DNA of 43,325 nt, from positions 1 to 43,325 of the forward strand of contig NZ_JAQGKF010000119.1 of the NCBI RefSeq assembly GCF_028290205.1, read 5' to 3'. Below, one piece after another: positions 27,142 to 35,533 of this stretch. The notes beneath the pieces were generated by a model. That model was not told the origin of the DNA. It ran no database searches and saw nothing but the letters and a program-made list of their open reading frames with translations. The DNA is from Enterovirga sp. (lineage in GTDB: Bacteria; Pseudomonadota; Alphaproteobacteria; Rhizobiales; Beijerinckiaceae). Within the stretch, counting starts at the first letter, position 1, and every line of letters starts with the position of its first letter. The position numbers and the translations under genes are program-made.

Positions 27142-28158
27142 GTGGGCGTGGTGCTATCGTTCGAGGACAGGACGCAAGGGGCCGCGAGCCTGGACGATCT
27201 CGTCGCGCTGGTCCGCGACGACATGGAGCGGGTGAACCGCCTCATCGTCGCCCGGACCGGATCCCGCGTGACGATGATTCCGGAGGTCGCGAACCACCTG
27301 ATTTCATCTGGCGGAAAGCGCCTGCGCCCCATGCTGACGCTCGCGACCGCATCGCTCGCCGGCTACCAGGGCGACGGCCATGTCGGCCTGGCCGCGGCGG
27401 TCGAGTTCATGCACACGGCGACGCTGCTGCACGACGACGTCGTCGACGCTTCGACCATGCGGCGCGGCAAGATCGCGGCCCGGCTGAAATGGGGCAACGA
27501 GGCGAGCGTTCTGGTCGGCGACTTCCTGCTCGGCCAGGCCTTCAAGATGATGGTCGAGACGGGCTCGCTTCCGGCGCTGGCCATCCTGTCCGCCGCGGCT
27601 TCCACCATCGCCGAAGGCGAGGTGCTGCAGCTCGCGGCCGCGAAGCATGTCGAGACCAACGAGGACGAGTACCTGGCGGTGATCCGGGGCAAGACCGCGG
27701 AGCTGTTCGCGGCCGCCTGTGAGGTCGGGCCGGTGATCGCCGGCCGGCCCAAGGCCGAGCTGGCCGCCTGCCGCTCCTACGGCATGAATCTCGGCATCGC
27801 CTTCCAGCTCGTCGACGACGCGCTGGATTACGGCGGCACCGCCGCCGCGCTCGGCAAGAACGTCGGGGACGACTTCCGCGAGGGTAAGATCACCCTGCCG
27901 ATCGTGCTCTCCTACCGCCGCGGCGACGAGGCGGAGCGGGACTTCTGGCGCCGCACGCTGGAACGGGGCGAGATCGGCGGGGACGACGTGGAGCGCGCGG
28001 TCGCCATCCTGCGCCGCCATCGGGCCATCGAGGACACGGTCGAGCGCGCCCGCCATTACGGCAAGATGGCGCGGGACGCCCTGGCGCTGTTCCCGCACAG
28101 CCCCATGAAGAGCGCCCTGCTCGACGCGGTCGAGTTCTGCATCGCCCGCACGCATTAA
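27142..28158 (+). CDS. Polyprenyl (octa/decaprenyl) diphosphate synthase
   Basis: This 338-residue trans-prenyl transferase makes the long isoprenoid tail of ubiquinone. It shows SSGGKRLRPMLTLA, the first Asp-rich motif LLHDDVVD (97-102) with MRRGK after it, GEVLQL, the second Asp-rich motif FQLVDDALDYGG, and KNVGDDFREGKITLPIVLSY. Chain length cannot be read safely; in this order it is usually C45-C50. I chose the GTG at 27142 because homologs begin x-G-V-V close to here and GGGGA lies 6 nt upstream. GTG at 27148 or 27151 is possible. Confidence 0.93.
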   Translation: MGVVLSFEDRTQGAASLDDLVALVRDDMERVNRLIVARTGSRVTMIPEVANHLISSGGKRLRPMLTLATASLAGYQGDGHVGLAAAVEFMHTATLLHDDVVDASTMRRGKIAARLKWGNEASVLVGDFLLGQAFKMMVETGSLPALAILSAAASTIAEGEVLQLAAAKHVETNEDEYLAVIRGKTAELFAAACEVGPVIAGRPKAELAACRSYGMNLGIAFQLVDDALDYGGTAAALGKNVGDDFREGKITLPIVLSYRRGDEAERDFWRRTLERGEIGGDDVERAVAILRRHRAIEDTVERARHYGKMARDALALFPHSPMKSALLDAVEFCIARTH

Positions 28159-28186
28159 CCGGGACGAGGCCGTCCGGTCGTCCCGG
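28159..28186. terminator. Bidirectional hairpin between polyprenyl synthase and ispE
   Basis: A perfect 9-bp stem (CCGGGACGA 28159-28167 with TCGTCCCGG 28178-28186) starts directly after the plus-strand stop codon. It separates two convergent genes and probably ends both transcripts, though no U-tract is seen. Confidence 0.55.
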
Positions 28187-28204
28187 CCGCCGCAGCGTCG
28201 CCGC

Positions 28205-29092
28205 TCAGCGCAGCAGCGTCGGCTTCACCCACCAGGCGGGTCGGTCGGCCTGGATGACGCGGGCCGCCCGGGCGGCCGCGTGACAATCCGGAAAGAGCCC
28301 GAACACGGTGGCGCCTGAACCGGACATCGGGGCCAGCCGGCATTCCGGGGACCGGCTCAGCCGCCCGAGCGCGTCGGCGAGCGCCGGCGCGAGGCCCAGG
28401 GCGGGCGCTTCGAGATCGTTGCGGGCGGCGGCCAGCCGGGCGAGCAGGGCCCAGGGCTCGGCCGGCCAGTCCTGCTCCGGCGTCGCGGCCGCGGGCCGGC
28501 GCTCGCCGGGCACCAGGCCAAGCGCCCGAAACACGGACGGCGTCGGCACCGCCACGCCCGGATTGACCAGCACCGCGAAGAGAGGCGGCAGCGCGAGCGC
28601 CGGGCCGACCCGCTCACCCGCCCCCCGCATCATGCGGGCCGTGGGATCGAGGCAGACCGGGATGTCGGCCCCGGTCGCCCGCGCGGCGTCGGCGACCTCC
28701 GGGGCGTCCAGCGCGAGCCCGTTCAGCCGCGCCAGGAGGCGCAGCGCGCCCGCGGCGTCGGAGGAGCCACCACCGATCCCGGCCGCAGCCGGAAGTCTCT
28801 TCACCAGGTGAAAGGCGCCGACCCGCAGCCCGGGCCGGCGTTCCACGAGCGCCCGGGCGGCCCGCAGGACGAGGTTGTCCCCGGTCGGTCCCGCCGCATC
28901 GGCGCGGGGGCCGGAGACCGCGAGCGAGAGTTCCGGGCCCGGCACCAGACTCAGCCGGTCGTGCACGCCGGCGAACACCACGAGGCTGTCGAGCTCATGG
29001 TAGCCGTCCGGCCGGCGGCCGAGCACGTGCAGGGTCAAATTGACCTTGGCCGGCGCGCGCGTCGTCAGCGCCGCCGCGGCGGCATCCCTCAT
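28205..29092 (-). CDS. ispE: 4-diphosphocytidyl-2-C-methyl-D-erythritol kinase
   Basis: This 295-residue GHMP kinase phosphorylates CDP-ME in the MEP pathway to isopentenyl diphosphate. It shows [22 protein letters not shown] with the catalytic Lys, the ATP-binding block [20 protein letters not shown], and the C-terminal [12 protein letters not shown]. The length is normal. It follows the TPR gene by 31 nt on the same strand, so the two probably share a transcript. Confidence 0.95.
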   Translation of the reverse strand: MRDAAAAALTTRAPAKVNLTLHVLGRRPDGYHELDSLVVFAGVHDRLSLVPGPELSLAVSGPRADAAGPTGDNLVLRAARALVERRPGLRVGAFHLVKRLPAAAGIGGGSSDAAGALRLLARLNGLALDAPEVADAARATGADIPVCLDPTARMMRGAGERVGPALALPPLFAVLVNPGVAVPTPSVFRALGLVPGERRPAAATPEQDWPAEPWALLARLAAARNDLEAPALGLAPALADALGRLSRSPECRLAPMSGSGATVFGLFPDCHAAARAARVIQADRPAWWVKPTLLR

Positions 29093-29123
29093 GGTCGGGG
29101 CGTCCGCGCAGGAATCGGAGCGG

Positions 29124-30938
29124 TCAGCCGCCGCTCTTGATCTGCTCGGTCGGGTTGGTCTGCGCCTCGGCCGGCTTCGGCATCTCGGGCAGCCCGCCCT
29201 GCAGCTTCTCCTCGATCTTCTTCAGATCTTCCGGCTCCGGACTGGAATCCTTGGCGTGCTGCCACTGGAACCGCGCCTCGAGCCGACGGCCGACCTGCCA
29301 ATAGGCGTCGCCGAGATGGTCGTTGATGACCGGATCGCCGGATTTCAGCTCCGCCGCCTTTTCCAGTTCGCGCACCGCGTCCTCGAACTGGCCGAGTCGA
29401 TAATGAGCCCAGCCGAGGGAATCGATGATCATGCCGTCGCGCGGGCTCAGTTCCACGGCCCGCTTGAGCAGCTTGAAGGCCTCGTCGATGTTGCGGCCCG
29501 TATCCACCCAGGAGTAGCCCAGGTAGTTCAGCACCTGCGCCTTCCAGACGGTCTGGGTATCGGGGACCAGATCCAGCGCCGTCTTGAGATCGGCCTCGGC
29601 CTTGTCCCACTCCTTGGCGCGCTCGTAGCTCGTGCCCCGGTAGTAGAAGAGCGGCCAGCGGCCGCTGTCGCCCTCCTGGGTCAGGGCGATCGCCTGCCCG
29701 TAGGTCTCGGCCGCCTCGGCGTATTTCTTCCGCATCCGCTGGATGCCGCCGAGAGCGACGAGAACGTCGCTGTCGTCGGGCCGCTCGGCGCGCAGCTTCT
29801 CCAGATGCTGCATCGCCTCGTCACCGCGCCCGAGCTGCTCGAGGCTGAGCCCGACCTGCACGTCGGCGCTGGTCTTGAGCGGCGAAGCCGCAGGCACCCG
29901 CCGCAGGGCCGCGATGCCCTGCTCGGTCTGCTTCATGCGCTCGAACACGTCCGCCAGCGTGACGAGCGCGAGCGAGTGCTCCGGATTGAGGTGCAGGGCG
30001 AGCCGAAGATAGATCAGCGAGGCGAGCTCATCGCCCTGCTGGCTGCCCGCCGACCCCAGCCCGTACAGAACCTCGGCCGCGCCGTCCTGGGCGCTCTGCA
30101 CGATGGGCGGAAGCGGCTTGCCGGAGCCGATTTGCGCCATGGCGTTGCGGACAAAGGCATGCCGGGGCGCGACGGCGTCATAGGCCCGGTACACCGCGAG
30201 GGCGGCCTCGGTCTTGCCCTGGCGGGCAAGCAGACGGCCGTAAGCATCGACGATCCGGAGCGTGTTCTTTTCGGCGTCGTAGGCTGCCTTGAGCCGGCGC
30301 TCGGCCTCCGGCAGGTTGCCCACGAGTTCCGCAATCAGCCCCGCGTGGTAGTCGCGGAAGATCGCGAAGCCCCGTTCCGCCTTGATCGTGTTGACGACCT
30401 CCAGCGCGCGCTTGCCGTCGCGCGAGCCGGCATGGGACCAGGCGGTCAGGAGAGTGGCGGTCAGGTCGGCCGCACGCCCGCGCACGCCGCGCGCCAGCGA
30501 GGTGCGGGCGGCGGCATATTGCCGTGCCTTGAACGCCCGGGTCGCCAGCGTCAGCTGGGCGAGGCCATTGGTCGGGTCACGGGCCGCGATCCTGTCGGCC
30601 GCGCGGGCGGCCGCCTCCACGTCCCCGTCCGCCACGAACGAGATGAAGGCCTTCTCCAGCAGATCGGTGTTGAGCGGGTCGGCCCGCAGCGCCTCGCGAT
30701 AGAACACCGCGGCCGCGGCCGTGTCCCGGGAGGCACCGGCGATATACGCCGCAAGGAAATTGCCCTCGAGGCTCGCCGCCGGCGCGAAGGGAGAAGTCGA
30801 CGCCGGCTGGCCGGGAGTGGGGGCGCGGCGCGCCTCGGCCTGGGCCGAGAGCACACAGAGCGCGAATATGGCCGCAGTGGCCCGGCGCGCCGCCGAGCGA
30901 CGGCGCACAGGCCAGCGAGCCTCAGACAAGACCACCAT
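29124..30938 (-). CDS. Secreted TPR repeat protein
   Basis: This 604-residue protein has a basic N-terminus and signal segment ([15 protein letters not shown]) followed by tetratricopeptide repeats over most of its length. The clearest are near the C-terminus ([33 protein letters not shown] and [28 protein letters not shown], in separate repeats). It ends in a charged tail. TPRs mediate protein contacts, so a periplasmic or outer-membrane scaffold is plausible, but no enzyme domain is visible. GGTGGAG lies 5 nt before the ATG. The order ETF-QO, TPR protein, ispE is one I recall from other Hyphomicrobiales. Confidence 0.88.
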   Translation of the reverse strand: MVVLSEARWPVRRRSAARRATAAIFALCVLSAQAEARRAPTPGQPASTSPFAPAASLEGNFLAAYIAGASRDTAAAAVFYREALRADPLNTDLLEKAFISFVADGDVEAAARAADRIAARDPTNGLAQLTLATRAFKARQYAAARTSLARGVRGRAADLTATLLTAWSHAGSRDGKRALEVVNTIKAERGFAIFRDYHAGLIAELVGNLPEAERRLKAAYDAEKNTLRIVDAYGRLLARQGKTEAALAVYRAYDAVAPRHAFVRNAMAQIGSGKPLPPIVQSAQDGAAEVLYGLGSAGSQQGDELASLIYLRLALHLNPEHSLALVTLADVFERMKQTEQGIAALRRVPAASPLKTSADVQVGLSLEQLGRGDEAMQHLEKLRAERPDDSDVLVALGGIQRMRKKYAEAAETYGQAIALTQEGDSGRWPLFYYRGTSYERAKEWDKAEADLKTALDLVPDTQTVWKAQVLNYLGYSWVDTGRNIDEAFKLLKRAVELSPRDGMIIDSLGWAHYRLGQFEDAVRELEKAAELKSGDPVINDHLGDAYWQVGRRLEARFQWQHAKDSSPEPEDLKKIEEKLQGGLPEMPKPAEAQTNPTEQIKSGG

Positions 30939-31069
30939 TACGGCTCCACCTCGGCGACCGCCCGCGTCGCGCGACGCCCTGACTCACTCTGCGGCAGAAT
31001 GGCCCGGCCGACTCTGCCGGGCAAGACGCCTCGTTGCCGCGTCCTGCCAGCCCGGCACGGCGCGTCCTC

Positions 31070-32746
31070 TCACATGCCGGCGTAATTCGGCCCGCCGCCC
31101 CCCTCGGGCGTGACCCAGGTGATGTTCTGGTTCGGATCCTTGATGTCGCAGGTTTTGCAGTGCACGCAGTTCTGCGCGTTGATCACGAAGCGGGGTTCGG
31201 TGCCCTCCTCGAGCCACTCGTACACGCCGGCTGGGCAGTAACGGCCGGAGGGTCCGCCGAAGACGTCGTGCTCCGAGCGCTTCTGCAACTCCATGTCCTT
31301 CACCTTGAGATGGACCGGCTGGTCCTCCTCGTGGTTCGTGTTGGACAGGAACACCGACGACAGCCGGTCGAAGGTCAGCACCCCGTCCGGACGCGGGTAG
31401 CGGATCGGCGTCACCTCGGAGAGCGGCTTCAGGGACTCGTGGTCGGGCTTGCCGTGCGACAGGGTGCCGAACAGCGAGCTGCCGAGCAGCTCCGTCATCC
31501 ACATGTCCACCCCGCCGAGGCCGATGCCGACCAGCGTGCCGTAGCGCGACCAGAGCGGCTTCACGTTGCGCACCCGATAGAGATCGTGGCCGATCTCGGA
31601 GCCGCGCCAGGCTTCCTCGTAGCCCTCCACCTCGTCCTGCCCGCGCCCGGCGACAAGCGCCTCGAACAGGTGCTCGGCCGCCAGCATCCCGGACAGCAGC
31701 GCGTTGTGCGAGCCCTTGATGCGGGGAACGTTCACGAACCCGGCCGAATCGCCGACCAGGCACCCGCCCGGGAAGGTCAGGCGCGGCACCGATTGCCAGC
31801 CGCCTTCCATGATGGCCCGCGCGCCGTAGCCGATCCGCTTGGCGCCCTCGAACGTGTCCCGGATCATCGGGTGCGTCTTCACGCGCTGGAACTCGTCGAA
31901 CGGCGACAGCGTCGGGTTCTCGTAGTTCAGGTGGGTCACGAAGCCGACCGAAACGAGGTTGTCGTCGTAATGGTACAGCCAGGAGCCGCCGCCGGCCTTG
32001 TTTGGCAGCGGCCAGCCCATCGAATGCTGCACGAGGCCGCGCCGGAACTTGTCGGGCTGCACCTGCCAGAGCTCCTTGACGCCGAGCCCGTACTTCTGAT
32101 GGTCGGAGTTCTTGTTCAGCTCGTAGCGGGCGATCGCCTGTTTTGTGAGGCTGCCGCGCGCCCCCTCGGCCAGCACCGTGTAGCGGCCGCGCAGCTCCAT
32201 GCCGCGGGTGAAGTCGCCCTTGGGCTCGCCGGAGCGGTCGAGTCCCATGTCGCCGGTGGCAACGCCGACGACCTTGCCGTCCTCGATCAGGAGTTCCGAG
32301 GCCGGGAAGCCCGGGTAAATCTCGACGCCCAGCGCCTCGGCCTGCCGGCCCAGCCAGCGGGCCACGTTGCCGAGCGAGCCGATGAAGTTGCCGTGGTTGT
32401 TCATCAGCCGCGGCAGGGTCACGGTCGGGATCTTCACCCCGCCGCCCGCGCCGAGAAACAGGAACTCGTCCTTCTCCACCTGCGTGGTGAGCGGGCGCTC
32501 CGGATCGCCGCGCCATTCCGGCAGCAGCCGGTCGAGGCCGATCGGGTCGATCACCGCCCCGGACAGGATGTGGGCGCCGATCTCGGAGCCCTTCTCGACC
32601 ACCACGACCGAAAGGTCGGAGCCGGATTCGGCGGCGAGTTGCTTCAGCCGGATCGCGGTCGCGAGGCCCGCGGGACCTCCGCCGGCGATCACCACATCGA
32701 ACTCCATCGCCTCCCGGGCCGGAATCTCCGTGCTGCCCTCCGCCAT
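31070..32746 (-). CDS. Electron transfer flavoprotein-ubiquinone oxidoreductase
   Basis: This 558-residue membrane-associated flavoprotein passes electrons from ETF (fatty acid and amino acid oxidation) to ubiquinone. It has the FAD motif VVIAGGGPAGLATAIRLKQL, the block HILSGAVIDP, the middle GCLVGDSAGFVNVPRIKGSH, and a C-terminal ferredoxin-like part with CPAGVYEW and CVHCKTCDIKDPNQNI supplying the four Cys of a 4Fe-4S cluster. Two ATGs are possible. The one at 32746 has GGAGG 4 nt upstream, the one at 32761 has no clear site, so the shorter form is preferred. Confidence 0.95.
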   Translation of the reverse strand: MAEGSTEIPAREAMEFDVVIAGGGPAGLATAIRLKQLAAESGSDLSVVVVEKGSEIGAHILSGAVIDPIGLDRLLPEWRGDPERPLTTQVEKDEFLFLGAGGGVKIPTVTLPRLMNNHGNFIGSLGNVARWLGRQAEALGVEIYPGFPASELLIEDGKVVGVATGDMGLDRSGEPKGDFTRGMELRGRYTVLAEGARGSLTKQAIARYELNKNSDHQKYGLGVKELWQVQPDKFRRGLVQHSMGWPLPNKAGGGSWLYHYDDNLVSVGFVTHLNYENPTLSPFDEFQRVKTHPMIRDTFEGAKRIGYGARAIMEGGWQSVPRLTFPGGCLVGDSAGFVNVPRIKGSHNALLSGMLAAEHLFEALVAGRGQDEVEGYEEAWRGSEIGHDLYRVRNVKPLWSRYGTLVGIGLGGVDMWMTELLGSSLFGTLSHGKPDHESLKPLSEVTPIRYPRPDGVLTFDRLSSVFLSNTNHEEDQPVHLKVKDMELQKRSEHDVFGGPSGRYCPAGVYEWLEEGTEPRFVINAQNCVHCKTCDIKDPNQNITWVTPEGGGGPNYAGM

Positions 32747-32890
32747 CTCGCCTCCAGCCATCTCGATTGTGTGTCAGCGGTAGCGGGCCGCCTCGCCCCG
32801 TGGCAAGCGCACAAGCCCCGAGCCGCAGCCGACCCCGCCGGTCGCCCCGACCGCGGTAGGCGGTGAACGGCGCCGCGTCTATAACGTCCT

Positions 32891-33805
32891 ATGCAGACCG
32901 CCTTGCCGGGTTCGGCCGATCGCGATGCCCTGATCGCGCTGCTCGAGTTCCATCTCGAAGCCGGCATCGACATCGCCCTGGACGAAGCGTCGCACGACAG
33001 GTTCGCCGAAGCGTCCCGAACGGTCCCAACCGCGGAGGCCGCGCCCCAGACTGCGGCCGACCCGGCTCCTGCGGCCGCCGCATCTCCGGATGCCGAAAGC
33101 CCTCGGGCGCCGCTCAAGCGCGGCGGGCCGGCGCGGCCTCCCGCCCCCCTGATCCCCCGGGCGACCGCCTCCACCGAGGAGATCGCCGCCGAGGCGCGGC
33201 AGCACGCGGCCCGGGCCGCCACGCTGGAGGAACTCGAAGCGCTGGTCGCCGCCTTCGAGGGCTGCGCGCTGAAGGCCTCGGCCCGGTCGCTGTGCTTCGC
33301 CGACGGCACGCCGGGATCCCGCGTGATGATCCTGGGCGAGGCGCCGGGCGCGGACGAGGACCGGGTCGGCAGGCCCTTCGTGGGAAGGGCCGGGCAGCTT
33401 CTCGACCGCATGCTGGCGGCGGTCGGTCTCGACCGCTCGGCCGTCTACATCGCCAACGTGGTGCCGTGGCGCCCGCCGGGGAACCGCACGCCGACCCCGC
33501 AGGAGGTCGCGGTTTGCCTGCCCTTCACCCTTCGGCAGATCGAGCTCGCCCGGCCGGAGATCCTGGTGACGCTCGGCACCCCCGCCACACAGACCGTGCT
33601 GGGCAGCCGGGAGGGCATCGTGCGGATGCGCGGGCGCTGGGCCGAACAGAGCGTGGGCGAGGCGCGGATGCGCGTCCTGCCCATGCTCCACCCGGCCTAC
33701 CTGCTGCGGCAGCCGCTGCACAAACGGCTCGCCTGGCGCGACCTCCTCCAACTCCGCAAGGCGCTGGACGACCGCGCGGAACCCGGGCAGACCGCTCCGG
33801 TTTGA
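32891..33805 (+). CDS. Family 4-like uracil-DNA glycosylase
   Basis: This 304-residue protein removes uracil from DNA or is a close relative of enzymes that do. The first 90 residues are low-complexity Ala/Pro. The catalytic domain has motif A GEAPGADEDRVGRPFVGRAGQLLD (from 149), NVVPWRPPGNRTP, and motif B LHPAYLLR (266-273). Classical family 4 enzymes hold a 4Fe-4S cluster with four Cys. Only three cysteines are present (125, 135, 209), so the cluster may be altered or absent. The KRRIH motif of UDGX is absent. It is divergent from ETF-QO. Confidence 0.88.
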   Translation: MQTALPGSADRDALIALLEFHLEAGIDIALDEASHDRFAEASRTVPTAEAAPQTAADPAPAAAASPDAESPRAPLKRGGPARPPAPLIPRATASTEEIAAEARQHAARAATLEELEALVAAFEGCALKASARSLCFADGTPGSRVMILGEAPGADEDRVGRPFVGRAGQLLDRMLAAVGLDRSAVYIANVVPWRPPGNRTPTPQEVAVCLPFTLRQIELARPEILVTLGTPATQTVLGSREGIVRMRGRWAEQSVGEARMRVLPMLHPAYLLRQPLHKRLAWRDLLQLRKALDDRAEPGQTAPV

Positions 33806-33845
33806 GCTTGGCCATTGCGGGCAGCGAGGGCCCGAGGACACGACC

Positions 33846-34778
33846 ATGCGCTGGGAAGATTTTCGCCCGTCCGAATATGTCGAGGACCGTCGCGGAGGCG
33901 GAGGCGGCGGGGGCGGCGGCTTCGGGATCCCGATCGGCGGGGGCCGGGGCGGGCTCGGCATCGGCACGGTCATCGTGCTCGGCCTCATCGGCTGGGCCCT
34001 CGGCATCGATCCCCGGGTGCTGATCCAGGGCGCGGAGTCCGGCCGCGGCGGCTCCGGCTACGAGCAGCCGGCGCCACGCCAGCAGGGACAGCCGGGACCT
34101 CAGCCCCAGCCCGGGCGGGGCGGCCCCATCGCCGACCAGATCGGCCAGTTCGCGCAGCGCGTCCTCGGCAACACGGAGGACGTCTGGAAGGAGGTCCTCC
34201 CGGCCCAGGCCAACCGGGCCTACCCGCCGGCCGGCATGGTGCTCTATCGCGCCGGCACCCGATCGGGCTGCGGCAGCGCGCAATCGGCCATGGGGCCGTT
34301 CTACTGCCCGCTGGACCGCAAGCTCTATATCGACCTCACCTTCTTCCAAGAGATGCAGCAGAAATTCGGCACGGGCGGGGATTTCGCCTACGCCTACGTG
34401 ATCGCGCACGAGGTCGGACACCACATCCAGAACGTGCTCGGCATCCTGGGCAAGGTGCAGCGGCGGCAGCAGGACGTGGACGAGCGGGAGGCGAACCAGC
34501 TCTCCGTCCGGGTCGAGCTGATGGCCGATTGCCTGGCGGGCGTGTGGGCCAACAAGTCCAACGAGCGCTTCCGGTCGATCGACGACAAGGACATCCGGGA
34601 GGCGATCGCTGCCGCGCAGGCCATTGGCGACGACCACCTGCAGCGCAGGGGCGGCGGCGCGGTGATGCCGGACAGCTTCACCCACGGCTCGTCCGAGCAG
34701 CGCGTGCGCTGGCTGAAGACAGGGCTGCGGACCGGGCAGGTCCAGAGCTGCGACACGTTCCGGACGAGCCGGCTCTAG
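33846..34778 (+). CDS. Neutral zinc metallopeptidase, YpfJ family
   Basis: This 310-residue protein has a glycine-rich N-terminus, one membrane segment (about 38-53, IGTVIVLGLIGWALG) and a proline/glutamine linker. A C-terminal putative metallopeptidase domain contains HEVGHHIQN (188-196) and a downstream acidic region (VELMADCLAGVWAN) that fits the third metal ligand. The conserved GSAQSAMGPFYCP block precedes it. Family members are usually single-span membrane proteins with no defined substrate. It follows the UDG gene by 40 nt and precedes moaB by 14 nt, so the three may be co-transcribed. Confidence 0.92.
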   Translation: MRWEDFRPSEYVEDRRGGGGGGGGGFGIPIGGGRGGLGIGTVIVLGLIGWALGIDPRVLIQGAESGRGGSGYEQPAPRQQGQPGPQPQPGRGGPIADQIGQFAQRVLGNTEDVWKEVLPAQANRAYPPAGMVLYRAGTRSGCGSAQSAMGPFYCPLDRKLYIDLTFFQEMQQKFGTGGDFAYAYVIAHEVGHHIQNVLGILGKVQRRQQDVDEREANQLSVRVELMADCLAGVWANKSNERFRSIDDKDIREAIAAAQAIGDDHLQRRGGGAVMPDSFTHGSSEQRVRWLKTGLRTGQVQSCDTFRTSRL

Positions 34779-34792
34779 CGGCGGGAATCGAT

Positions 34793-35341
34793 ATGGCCGG
34801 GCTGGACACCTCGCGGAGCTTCGTTCCCCTCCGGATCGCCGTTCTGACCGTCTCCGACACGCGCCGGCCGGAGGACGACCGCTCGGGCGATACGCTGGTC
34901 GAGCGGCTTGGCCGAGCCGGCCACGAACTCGCCGGCCGGGCCATCGTGCAGGACGACGTCGAGGCGATCAGGAGTGCGGTGCGGCGCTGGATCGAGGATC
35001 CGGCCGTGGATGCGGTGATCACCACGGGCGGCACCGGCTTCACCGGCCGCGACGTCACGCCCGAGGCGCTGGAGCCGCTGTTCGAGAAGCGCATGGACGG
35101 CTTCTCGGCGGTGTTCCACCGCATCAGCTACGACAAGATCGGCACCTCCACCCTGCAGTCGCGCGCCACGGCCGGCGTCGCCGGCGCCACCTACATCTTC
35201 GTTCTGCCGGGCTCGCCCGGCGCTTGCCGGGACGCCTGGGACGGGATCCTCGAGGCGCAGCTCGATTACCGGCACCGGCCCTGCAACTTCGTCGAGATTA
35301 TGCCGCGCCTCGATGAGCACCTGCGGCGCGGCGGCGGCTGA
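34793..35341 (+). CDS. moaB: MoaB/Mog family molybdopterin protein
   Basis: This 182-residue protein belongs to the MoaB/Mog family, which adenylylates or otherwise handles molybdopterin during molybdenum cofactor synthesis. It shows LRIAVLTVSDTRRPEDDRSGDTL, DAVITTGGTGFTGRDVTPEAL, the block GFSAVFHRISYDKIGTSTLQSRA split by the fold, and FVLPGSPGACRDAWDGIL. The ATG at 34793 lies 14 nt after the peptidase stop. No other molybdenum gene is nearby. Confidence 0.93.
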   Translation: MAGLDTSRSFVPLRIAVLTVSDTRRPEDDRSGDTLVERLGRAGHELAGRAIVQDDVEAIRSAVRRWIEDPAVDAVITTGGTGFTGRDVTPEALEPLFEKRMDGFSAVFHRISYDKIGTSTLQSRATAGVAGATYIFVLPGSPGACRDAWDGILEAQLDYRHRPCNFVEIMPRLDEHLRRGGG

Positions 35342-35362
35342 ACCGCGGCGGCGGCCGACAAG

Positions 35363-35391
35363 CTATCCACAGCCGACAGGGGTTATCCACA
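35363..35391 (+). promoter_or_regulatory. Pair of DnaA-box-like sequences
   Basis: CTATCCACA (35363-35371) and the perfect DnaA box TTATCCACA (35383-35391) lie in the same orientation, 20 bp apart start to start. Both are followed by GC, giving a direct repeat TATCCACAGC. They sit in the 192-nt space between moaB and the radical SAM gene. An AT-richer patch follows at 35478-35498. Confidence 0.55.
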
Positions 35392-35502
35392 GCGCCCTCC
35401 GGAACGAAACAGGTACGCCCCGCTTGCCGACCTGAACGACGCTTGACCGCTCGGGCTGCCTGGGGGTGTTGCGAAGTTCCTGTTTTGTTCTAGTTTGACC
35501 CA

Positions 35503-35517
35503 GCGCCGAATCGGCGC
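35503..35517. promoter_or_regulatory. Perfect palindrome upstream of the radical SAM gene
   Basis: GCGCCGA-A-TCGGCGC is a 7-bp inverted repeat around one central base, 17 nt before the ATG at 35534. It contains a GANTC site (35508-35512). It could be an operator, but in a GC-rich genome it may be chance. Confidence 0.25.
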
Positions 35518-35533
35518 GGCTTCGGAGGGCGCC

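Noticed and set aside
35342-35533. Chromosomal origin of replication
   Set aside because: Two DnaA-like boxes and a short AT patch are not enough, and no dnaA, hemE, parAB or repABC gene is near.
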